The notes under the pieces are model-generated. The model was not told where the DNA came from. It saw nothing but the letters and a program-made list of their open reading frames with translations, and did not search any database. 64,000 bases of DNA from Tomocerus qinae (taxonomy: Eukaryota; Arthropoda; Collembola; Entomobryomorpha; Tomoceridae): positions 45,314,296-45,378,295 of the forward strand of contig CM034548.1 in NCBI GenBank assembly GCA_020055645.1, written 5' to 3'. Of this stretch, positions 1-9,221 are shown piece after piece (the stretch's first letter is position 1; each line of letters opens with the position of its first letter). Both the position numbers and the translations under genes were made by a program.

Positions 1-424
1 AGTCTCTATAATATAGTATGTAAGTACGTAGTATTTAGTTCTGTAGGGAATTGTGAGTTGGAGGAGTAGATGTGAGACGACAATGAGAAGAGAGATAGCT
101 TCCAATTCGAAGGATAATAAGAGATAGCCCAGTATAATGTGTCTTTACATTTCAGACGAGATGAGACTAACCTGTGATGTGAAGTGATCTGATGTGACTG
201 GATGGACAGAAGAGATAGATAACTAGATAGATCAATATCACTCACAGGGACATAAGATCAGATAATTCCTTCTTTTCCATCCATGGTATTGCCACTAAAA
301 GTTTATTGCTTAGATTATGTTATGTGTAAGTGCTGATAAAAAATCTGACGAAATGGGATACTTAGGGAGAAGCAACTAAAGCGATGCTATTCAGTCAACT
401 CGAATTCGTCTATTTGTAAAAGGA

Positions 425-679
425 TTGCTAAGGCACGAGGTTTTCGTCCAGCCCAACCAGCCTGGAGAAACCCACGATGAATGGGACAAGGAAAAGAGTT
501 GTCGTACTCCTAACTCCAACAAAACGAGTGTTTGGCCATGCCACCTCAACAACTATCATTTCTCTGAATTCCGAACTACTACTAACTACTACCATACTTC
601 TACACTATATTCTTACACTATTTTTATAGGTACTACTTATATTTCACTACTTATATACTACCACCATCTCATATTCTAA
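425..679. other. GC-richer island with several open frames; possible exon of unknown gene
   Basis: Between about 428 and 540 the DNA is clearly richer in G, C and CpG than its surroundings. Plus frame 425-679 is open and reads a hydrophilic stretch (VFVQPNQPGETHDEWDKEKS). The next plus frame reads SSPTSLEKPTMNGTRKRVVV and stays open to about 636. On the minus strand an ATG ORF of 43 codons runs from about 559 down to 428. A possible acceptor (GCTAAG) sits at 427-432 and an AATAAA-type signal follows near 797. No family is recognised and the strand cannot be decided. Confidence 0.25.
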
Positions 680-687
680 TATTATAG
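676..687. repeat. ATAATATTAT-type near-palindrome
   Basis: The sequence CTAATATTATAG is a near-perfect 12-base palindrome of a type that recurs across the window (13504, 14351, 26886, 27958, 50783, 55341, 55768). It may be a by-product of AT-rich composition or a preferred terminal sequence of decayed miniature elements. There is no associated ORF. Confidence 0.4.
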
Positions 688-1899
688 GGAGGATAATGTT
701 GTTGTCCGGAGTCCTATCCACCAACTATTACTTATGTGTAACTACATGTGCATTCAGCTATTGTCGTTGTAATGTATACCTATATGTATATGTACCAATA
801 AATAACAATAACTGCTTCTCTGGCTCAACTCACTGAATTTTCTCGAATGTAATTCTGTGTAATGTTTATTACATACATACCTACATTTTTGTGTTCATTC
901 CTTCAATCAAATTATCGATACGTAAGTACCTATACATTAGTATTCCTTCGGCAAAACTCGTTTGTTAATGTGGAACGATTATTGCGTTAGTAGTAGGTAC
1001 TTGTAAATACAACACATTAGCGTTAAAATACTACATTTACAGGAACAAATACTATCATAAACTACACGTAGGTACATACTTCTGTTTTTAGGTAGGCAAT
1101 AAAAACATCATAGCGTAGAATTACCATTTCCTATGCAAATAATGCTTTTACAACCATCTTCTACCGCGCTATTGGTACATTGAACTAGAAAAGAAATGCA
1201 ATTTCAAAACAACTCAATCACTGGTCGTCAAATTTTAAGATTTTGACGTATGAATACAAAGTAGCATGTTTGTAGTTTCTAATACCATCTTTACAGTAAC
1301 TGAAATCGCTCATTTTATTACCTAAATAGTTATTGGGCCAATAGTAACGGTAGTTCATCCATTGCCTTGCCGAAAAGAATATTATTTAAAATCTTATAGT
1401 AATTTGACTTTAGTAATTGGACATGACGACAGCTTAAAGCTTAGAATTTCGTCTTAAACCAAAAGATAAACTTTTGGTTGTGAAATTGTATAAAATAAAT
1501 AAGAAATTTCTTGTGGCAGGAAATGTCAATAAAGAGGATCCAGTGACAAGTGGAGATTGTCGTGCACGCAATGCAGAGTTTTGCTGCATGTGAATAGCTT
1601 CATTATGCATGCTAAAACAGTTTTCCCACGATCAACACAATGTACACAACGAAAGGGAGTGTGTTTTGCGAATTTGCTGTCATTTGCCTGCGTGGGATGC
1701 TATCTCACTAATAATGTACTAACTGCGTGTGACAATGACAGTAAAATTGTTGTAGGATAGAGCATACTGATTTCACACACTGCTGTACATTGTCTTCACT
1801 AAATCTGGCAGAGTTGACATTTATATCTTTAGTGCAGTGCAAATAATAAATGAGTCGTCTTGTGTTTCGCATAAAAGTAAACATGAGCTATTTAAAAGA

Positions 1900-1906
1900 G
1901 CTTACC
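1900..1906 (-). other. Splice donor ending the plexin exon
   Basis: On the minus strand the exon ends CCT GGG (Pro-Gly, residues 408-409) and is followed directly by GTAAGC, a near-consensus donor. The intron interrupts the frame between codons (phase 0). Downstream of it the same frame hits a stop at 1890-1888 and the composition turns AT-rich at once, supporting the boundary. Confidence 0.85.
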
Positions 1907-3132
1907 CCAGGTTCGTAGCATTTCCCATCAAGAATAGGGCCAGAGATATAGTCCATATTTCTATTTTCGACACTTCCATTGAAACACATGTGTATATTTT
2001 CCGTAAATTTAGATTCAATGTCTCTGAGAGAATAAACACAAAGGGCGGAATCGGATTGCGGCTCATTAGTGATCCCTTTGCTCTGAGCAAAGACTCCGAC
2101 GAGAACTAAATCACCTTTATTAATTCCCAAACTCTTGGCGAGATCTTCTCTGGCCGGAATGATTCTGGCGTCCTGCACAATATTATAATTGACATTGTTA
2201 CCTTTCCCATTGCACTGGAGGGTAACTTCCGTGTAGCTGTCGTAGTTAGCGTCGGTAATACAAGTTCTAGCAAGACGAGACACGTAGCCTTGCTCTTCGA
2301 ACCCATGCAAGTAACTCTGTTTCTGGACAATTACAAAATAGGCATAGTCACTCGCATTGAATCCGTAGACATACTTGACAAGAAAATGATCTCGGTACTT
2401 GACGTCTATGCGAAGCATCGACTGCTTGGCGAAAGAGTACTCCGCGTAGTCAAAGTTGTACAGGTTCCGGCTGGAGATGGCCGGGACGTCGTGGCGGTAG
2501 TCGCCGTTGTTCGTGAACGTTGTGCCCACATAGAGCACGTTAGACACCGCCCACATGTTGTACTTGGCCGGGCCGATGAATGCGTAGGTGGAGGAGGATT
2601 CGTCGTTGGCTGCTACCGAGTGGGCCGCGAACTCCGGCGGCAGCGTAATGTTTGTAAGGTTGTACTTGTGACATGCCCCCTGGGCCACGGATCCGCAGCT
2701 GATCAGCGCCCGGGAACTCGTGTCCACCAAAAGAACTTTGTTCACGTTGTTCGTCAAGATGTCATTTTCCGTGTCGGAGCCGCAGCCGCTGGCGTGGCAG
2801 TTCGGGTTGTCCAATTTGGGCCCCGTCGGGACAGCCGCTTCTAGACGCAGATTCAAGTCCAGTTCGTACAGACGGTTCACCGCCCCGATGTACACACGAC
2901 CCGAGACGGGATCCACGGCCAAGTGCTTCAGCACAAACGTCTCGTTGATGGTGACAAATTGGGAGACGCTGCCGATGGTTGTGGGCCCGGCTCCTCTTTC
3001 TCGGGACCCTGGAGGCTCCGCTGCCGGGGAAGGTGGACCCGAACTTCCCAGTCTAATTAGCAGTCCCAGGATCAGCAGAAATATCATCGGGACATGGAGC
3101 TTCAAACGGGGAACGCCGTCCATCTGAGTCAT
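1906..3132 (-). CDS. PlexA: Plexin (probably plexin A), first coding exon: signal peptide and most of the Sema domain (partial gene)
   Basis: Plexins are single-pass membrane receptors for semaphorins acting in axon guidance; the N-terminal Sema domain binds ligand outside the cell. This exon encodes 409 residues from the ATG at 3132. Residues about 16-28 form a hydrophobic signal-peptide core (MIFLLILGLLI) after a short basic stretch. Residues about 31-52 are a Pro/Gly/Ala-rich linker. From about residue 57 the Sema beta-propeller begins (GRVYIGAVNRLYEL near 78-91, then DNPNCHASGCGSDTENDIL, DVPAISSRNL at 215-224, GYVSRLARTC at 282-291, DANYDSYTEVTLQC at 294-307). Nine cysteines (112,117,146,154,291,307,365,383,405) and five N-glycosylation sequons (N63,N158,N161,N259,N385) suit an extracellular domain. 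The exon stops inside the Sema domain; PSI, IPT, transmembrane and cytoplasmic GAP regions lie elsewhere. The open frame continues upstream to 3186 only through non-ATG codons; ATG 3132 has A at -3 (AACA before ATG), while the in-frame ATG at 3123 has a weaker context. The plexin call is firm; the A rather than B class is recognition of overall pattern, less certain. Confidence 0.95.
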
Positions 3133-3188
3133 TGTTAGATGACAGGACGTGCTGACTCCTCCCAACTTATGGATCTTCAACCTCAAAT
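3133..3188 (-). other. Probable 5' UTR part of the plexin exon, with 3' splice site at its upstream edge
   Basis: Reading the minus strand towards the ATG, the sequence runs CTAAT (3218-3214, a good branch-point match), then a T-rich stretch, then TTATAG ending at 3189. The putative branch A (3215) lies 26 bases from the AG. This is a textbook arrangement for an intron 3' end and would place 56 untranslated bases before the start codon. If so, the plexin transcript starts in one or more non-coding exons further upstream (higher coordinates). A less likely alternative is a second AG nearer the ATG (GTCAG at about 3147). Confidence 0.55.
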
Positions 3189-6100
3189 CTATAAATCACA
3201 AAAAGTGGAACTCATTAGACAAACATATTTACTAGCAGCCTATAATTACAGAGACTATCATCATATCTATATCTCCACTAACATTTCAATCGTATTGGTC
3301 GTTATACCTTTATACTATTCATAGCAACAAAACTCTTTTCAAAATAAAATGTCCTACCGACATATAATCAAGCTTTTCTTATCAAACCCCTAACAAATAA
3401 ATCACTCGTAGTAAATAGTTTTTCGACATTGCAACTTATTTTCGACCTATTTGGTTAATTACACTCGATCGAAATCACAGTAATTTCTAGTTCAATGAAA
3501 GTGCACTATATATTGAGGAACGGTATTTGACATGCAACATAATATGTATAAATAAAATGCATTTGAATGATATACACAACTCTATAGCGAAATATTCATT
3601 TCCATTACCAAAGGATTGATAATAATGAGAAATGTTTATTTACAACGTTGTTTGTACACTTTATGGTTTTCATGTAGTTGCATGCTGAGCATAAGGTAGG
3701 CTCCCATTTAACAACGAACAGAAACCGAAATACACTCAAATTACCGTTTGAAATTTTGTTTCATGTTCACAGAGGCAATAGTTTCATACGTCCAATAAAT
3801 TACTCTCAATGAGGCAGCCAGACTCCATCTCCTTAAAAAATATCCATTTCCGCCGTCAAATGCATACATGTTATTATTATGCCGGTCCATAATAATCAAA
3901 GTCGTCGTAATAGAAATTAAGGGCAATCGGGCACAAACTCCCTAACCGCAATGAAATACTTATTTTACCTCAGTTAATTTACTTAATACAATGACAACAT
4001 GTGTGGTGTGTAGCTGCCGTCATTCTGTTTCTAGTGCATGTGTCACAGAAAGATATTTAAAGGCGCTTAAGTGAAAAACTCATTTTACAAAAAATCTATG
4101 TGAGTCAATGTTGCTTGGCCAGATCCAGATGCCGTCAGTAATTCCTATCAGTCGTTTGCAAAACGCCTTAAATGTGTACATAGCCCTAAACACCTTTGAA
4201 AAGGGGAATATAACCACCCCTTGAGTACAAAATTGATAATACTTGTAATGATATATAATTTAATAAATTGTTCTGTTTAAATAAATGGAAAGGTAAAAAT
4301 AATGGGGATTGTGACGCGCAAAAAGTCATTTTAGTTTTCGGTGAGTTAATCAAACCTCCATAGGTTGTAATTCAATTATTATAGTGAATTCGACTGTTAC
4401 AAATATTTAAAAATCGAGTGGTCACTTCCTATATTTTTTGCGGACATGTGCAACAAATATAAGGTAAAGAATGGGCGCCGGATTTCTGTCAAGTTTCAGC
4501 AGTACAGGGAGAAGGACCGACTGCCTGGTAGATTGTATAGCCTCTTAGTTGTATATTTTCCGAGAGTCACAAAAAAGTAGGTATCCTGAGCCTCCCGAAG
4601 AATGTAGGTTACATTTTATTTACGGTTGTGCTCTACAACTGCTTCAGCATGTCCCTAAATAGGTATTCCATGGAAATTCCATATTTTCGATGTCCTAGCC
4701 GTAACCCTTTATGCAATTTGCAAGGTTGATAAAAGCAACAAATATGTATTTTCAGCAGTAATCAAGTAAAAGTCCATGACTTTAGCTATAACCTATTTTG
4801 GCATATAGGAAGGTTTTTAATTAAATCAGGACATGGTGAAATTATTTATTTTTTCCCAATAAAAGGGAGTAAAAGTTAATCATAAATGTTGTGTTAATAA
4901 ATTCGGTGGAGTAATTTGTTTGGGCAGAGAATAGAAAGAGGTGGAGTAGTGGAGCTAACGGTCATCTAATTTTGTTTAAACCCGACGGTAGTTGTAGTGA
5001 GTGATTGTCTGAGTGCAAATAGTAGCACGGAGGACTGAGCTGAACATTGACTGAAGGCATGGTAAGAAAATTGAAAAAGTCAAAACAAAGCATAACAAAC
5101 GGAAATACGAGAAAACTCAAAATGACTAATGTTCTATAAACAGAGAGCTTTATTGCTGAGCTACACGAAAGAAGAGTCACTTATTGTTAGCTGGAGGCAG
5201 GTATTATTTATGTGAGTGCATTTGCTAAAGGAATTTTCAAGACTTGTGTAGATTCAGTTGAGAAACTGTTTGTAGCATTAAAAGTCGTTTTAAAAGGATG
5301 TGCTTCTCCTACTGCTTTTATATCCCTAAGCGAGTGTAGAAAAGTGAGCAGCAAGACAGTTCGGCCGAATTTCGTTGCACAACGGACCGAAGCTACTTAC
5401 ATTTACCTTATTTTCTGAAAGAAAGTGTAGAAAACAAAGCAAAGGGAAAATGGATATTTCATGCAATCGAATAGGAAAAGAGAGGAAGCCAATATCCATC
5501 CATTTCGTTCTATTGAATTCAATTCCGCCGTCTTCCTGGGCGGCTCGAAACACCCAACAAAATAACGAGTCTGAAACAATCCGTCCACCCTTGATTTCCT
5601 TTCCTATGCCTTCCTTTAGTCATAATTTTCAATTCGTCGACCAACAAAAGAAACCACATTACCATCAGTAAATAACGACAACCTTGGCTAGGTACCTAAA
5701 ATACGTAAGTCCAAAGAAATAAAACCCAACAAGCTATTTCACTTCAACTGAACTCCACACACACAACAGACCGGCTGGCTGGCACTAACATGCATCACAA
5801 ATCACTCTGCATTTGTTTTGTTTACAGCATTGTCAGTGCTCAACAACCACAGCAAAATTAAGTGTCCGCATTTCAAATTGAAAACCTCTGTGAATCTATC
5901 GATCAAACAAATCAATCCAATCAAAACATCTTTTAGGTTGAACAACAATGACAAATCTTCTCTATTGCCTAATTCTTTTTAGCCATGATATAATACTCTC
6001 GCATTCATTTCATAGAATGTAAAAAACATCCATTTATATAAACGAAGAAGAAAACCACAATATTGAAACTCTCTAATGCATCTTTTAAAACTCATTCTTC

Positions 6101-7259
6101 CATAAGTAAAAAATTCATTAGCCCAAATTTCCAAAAGGAGGATATGGCAGTAATTTAAAACTTTTAAGCTGCTTTGAGACATTTGTGTAATTATGATTCA
6201 CAAGATATATTTTATGAAGTTACTCACTATCTGAAAATATTTACACTTAACACTACGTGTTAATTTTTTCATATCTGTGACAATTAAGAAGTCTACCGAA
6301 CTCAACAGTTAAAACAAGAGTTTATTAATACAATATTATTTACAAATTCTCATTGTTTTTCTTGAAGAAAGATGCTTCAATTCTGAGAATATGGTATTGA
6401 ATAGGAAAAGGCAATTATAGGCCCACGCTGCTTGCTCCGTCTTGCTCATCGCAGATCTTTCATTGGAATTTTATAACTGACAAGGCCTGTAAGAGTTAAC
6501 AGGTAAGTTTGGGTAACAAAATTATAAAGAAAGTAAATAATTTGTTGGTGTGCAAGTCTCGACTCGTAGAGAATTGTTGAATCAAGTCTTAACATGGCCA
6601 TGCTAACTTTAACTCAAGTAAACTGCATCAAAGCAAAACAAAGGCAGAAAGGCTGCTTTTTGCTTTGAGAAATTTAGATGCACATAAGTATAAAGTAAAA
6701 TGCACTAAAGGGAATAACATTTACAAAGTTACACAGTGCCTACGTAATATCTGGCAATATTAAGAGCGGAAAGCAGGCTGAGATAAGGTTAATAAGAGAC
6801 ATTCTTGAGGAGTATGTACTTGCTATATAGGCAGGCAGGACATGGCTATTATAGACATAGGGAGAGTCGAAGAAAGAAAGTGGAACTATTATATCGTATA
6901 AATTCAAGCAAAGCAAAGCAAGCTGAGCTTAACAATGTACGAGTTGAAGACCCAACATGATGAACCACCGACCAAGTAACTTTGAATTAGTGGGTAGATA
7001 ATAATGCCTCTTAGGTTGTTGGATGGGAGAATGGGAAGAACCCATTGGTAGGTCTCGTCTGCTCTCTTTCTCATCCTTCCTCTACTTTTTTAGATGCCCC
7101 TTTATATATTATATTCCTTCCACATATATATAATGGAGACTGGACCTGTCTTCTCCTGCACACATACAGGCAAGTACAAGCAACTCCTCGGAGATACTTC
7201 CCCGGCCTACAAAATAATATAACTTGGATTTGCTATGCTTTGTTTTGCTTATTGTTAAC

Positions 7260-7279
7260 TCAGTCAGTCAGTCAGTCAG
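7260..7279. repeat. (TCAG)5 microsatellite
   Basis: Five perfect tandem copies of TCAG. This is a short simple-sequence tract likely to vary in length between individuals. It lies inside the non-coding block upstream of plexin. Confidence 0.95.
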
Positions 7280-8540
7280 CAACAACAGTCTTCAATTATT
7301 CCCTTCTTCGCTCTTATTGTTACTTATCTCTAATATAAATGCCTTAAATAGGTACCCACGGCAAGAATATTATCTACAGCCAGCCGCACTACTTATATGG
7401 CTTGTCTGTGTCATGTTCTATGTGGGTATGTTTGAGGGCAGAACCCATTTCCAAGGCTTATCTTACCCAATGTTTACCGTAAAAGTGAAGTCTCAACCTC
7501 AAGTGTATTCTATTTGCTGTACCTACTTAAGCTCTACTTCACTTTCAACAGCTATAAGTACTCTACTTCTTTACACAGCACTACTCCACATTTTCTTATC
7601 ACTTTCTCGCTCCTTTCCTGTACAAATGACATCTTCCAACAGCATTTATTGATTAATCTATACAAATTTGTCCAGTTCCTCAAATACTCCAGTTATGTTA
7701 ACTATTAAAAAATTGGTACATTGCATCACTATAGTAAAAATAATCATAAACACTACAGATCTGCTCTCAATATAAAGCCGACAAAAAGTATTTTTACAGA
7801 ATATGAATAAAAAAAACATTTTATCGAAATGTCAAAACCTCAAAACTAATAGACGCTCAATTTCGAATCTTTCTATGAAACTTTTGGATAGGGAAATTAA
7901 TACATTCAAAATAAATTAATTAGCAATTCCGTTAGAAGGATGCCATTTGGACGGTTTGGCGTAATGATAAGCAAAAAACTGTGCTATAGCTTCCAGTATC
8001 AGACAAATAAAATTTGGAAACAGATCTTTTCAATTTTAAGACAAAAAACTTTATCGCCCAATCCATGGGTGGGAAATCTTTGGTTGAATAAAATAAGTGG
8101 CTGGTAAATGAGATATGTCCCAACCGTGAAGCTCTTTTAGAATAATAGTGCGAAATTTGTATTCGCAGTGGGTTGATTATTACTGTCACCGATTAGTGAT
8201 GTTGATCATAAATAGTAGTGTTTGTTTTCTATGAATTGTCTTTCGACGAATTGTACAGAGCGGATGAGACGCACAAGTGAAGACCATGAGTTAACATTAC
8301 TTAGCTAAGGTAATTACATTACATTAACTTCTTGAAGCGTTTACTCTGGGTTTACACCACATTAGAACTACTGAACTACTACGACGCAACAGTGTGGGAT
8401 AATAAAGCAGCTGAAGTTGAGGTAAATGTTTCAAGGCATACGGCAAAGTAAAGGACGCTGATCTCGTCTGCTTTCCTTCCATCTCCCCACTACTTCCATA
8501 CCACACTACATAATAATATAGCCTACTTGCTAGTGTGTTG

Positions 8541-8567
8541 TATGTATGTATGTGTAGATAGATAGAC
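8541..8567. repeat. Compound TATG / AGAT microsatellite
   Basis: About three copies of TATG are followed closely by about three copies of AGAT. A second TATG-type tract of the same phase family lies some 55 bases further on at 8621-8634. Confidence 0.85.
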
Positions 8568-8620
8568 AGAGCTCTTCTTCTGTCGGTTTTCTTTACTCTG
8601 TTCTTCTTATGCTTCTCGAT

Positions 8621-8634
8621 GTATGTATGTATGT
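8621..8634. repeat. (GTAT)n microsatellite
   Basis: Three and a half perfect copies of GTAT follow a CT-rich stretch, close to the tract at 8541-8567. Confidence 0.85.
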
Positions 8635-8993
8635 TATGTAGGTATGTAATCACTTTTGCCTTATCGTTAGTGGAGTCTCTAATCATGTCTAGTTGAGTTG
8701 AGTCAGAGTCTGCCTGGATGGAGTTTTCGATGTTCTGTGTGTACTAACTGGTCTGCACGAGTATTCTTGTTGATGTTCATCTTTACTTTGTAATATTAGC
8801 CAGGTTAACAGATATTAGAAATGTTTAGTATCTATAGGCGAGTTTTTCTGGTAGGTTTGCATTTATATGGGATTGTACTGCAGGTTTGTTGTCTTATTTC
8901 TTTAAGTATTAGGTGGCTGATGGTGTGTATTTTCCACGTAGGTAGTCAACAGTCAACACAAACTAAACGTGGTTTGGTTTCTTGCTACGAACG

Positions 8994-9221
8994 ATGATGG
9001 GAAACGAAAAGAGCTTAGGGCTCTTTTTATTTTTCGTCTTCGTAAGTATTAGCCACGGTTCGTCCTCGTCTTTGTACACATTCAACTGTGTCTATTTGGT
9101 CCTGGGACTCGCCTCTTACGTATTCAATTCAACTCGTCTTGGAGTTTTTGTCTTACTCGTCCGTCGTGTCCTAAGTAAGCACTTCTGTTCCGCTGTACTT
9201 GTGCATCTGCCTTGTACTTAG
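8994..9221 (+). CDS. Candidate small secreted/membrane ORF, or first coding exon with a signal peptide (unknown protein)
   Basis: A tandem ATG-ATG (8994, 8997; A at -3) opens a 75-codon frame beginning MMGNEKSLGLFLFFVFVSIS, which looks like a signal peptide followed by a Ser-rich stretch. Two further hydrophobic segments follow (around LVLGLASYVF and LGVFVLLV). At 9042 the sequence GTAAGT, a consensus donor, falls in phase 0 after 16 codons, so this could instead be a short first coding exon ending at 9041. The surrounding 200 bases are GC-richer and carry several CpGs. No family is recognised; a chance ORF remains quite possible because the length alone is unremarkable here. Confidence 0.25.
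   Translation: MMGNEKSLGLFLFFVFVSISHGSSSSLYTFNCVYLVLGLASYVFNSTRLGVFVLLVRRVLSKHFCSAVLVHLPCT
9035..9175 (+). promoter_or_regulatory. Cluster of TCGTC words (possible regulatory site cluster)
   Basis: Five TCGTC pentamers, mostly as CTCGTC/TTCGTC, occur within about 140 bases in a region where CpG is otherwise scarce. This could be a homotypic binding-site cluster or simply a codon-like repeat within the overlapping ORF. I cannot name a factor. Confidence 0.2.

Larger units (their letters stand above)
1..1904 (-). other. Intronic sequence of plexin downstream of the Sema exon (no exon recognised)
   Basis: This stretch follows the donor on the minus strand, so it should be intron unless a further exon begins inside it. 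I found no stretch continuing the plexin Sema domain in any minus frame that I read. The only compositional oddity is a GC-richer patch at about 425-540, listed separately. The plus-strand ORF at 1557-1760 has no recognisable domain and starts at a non-ATG codon; I treat it as chance. Confidence 0.6.
3189..8993. other. Non-coding block upstream of the plexin exon
   Basis: This is AT-rich sequence without a recognisable exon, RNA gene or transposon. It contains ordinary short chance ORFs, a (TCAG)5 tract at 7260-7279, and TATG/AGAT tracts at 8541-8567 and 8621-8634. By position it is either the plexin 5' intron (if the acceptor at 3189 is real) or its 5' flank. The 142-codon frame at 7224-7652 starts with TTG, is hydrophobic because of C/T-rich codons, and shows no family signature. 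Confidence 0.5.

Noticed and set aside
429-437. miR-124-like TAAGGCACG (also TAAGGCAC at 20495)
   Set aside because: This is a seed-only match. Neither site has a complementary 5' arm at the expected spacing.
2290-2844. 184-codon plus-strand frame antisense to plexin
   Set aside because: It is a mirror of the GC-rich plexin exon: strong G/C third positions on the minus strand leave few stops on the other strand. The reading is Val/Arg-rich with no domain.
2720-3127. 135-codon plus-strand frame antisense to the plexin 5' end
   Set aside because: The cause is the same as for the previous item. It has no independent start or domain evidence.
3133-3186. Upstream extension of the plexin frame to 3186
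   Set aside because: The extension starts with TTG, not ATG, and the added residues show no signal-peptide character. The ATG at 3132 gives a standard signal peptide.
7224-7652. 142-codon hydrophobic frame
   Set aside because: It starts with TTG, its hydrophobicity follows from C/T-rich sequence, and it crosses the TCAG microsatellite region. No family is recognised.
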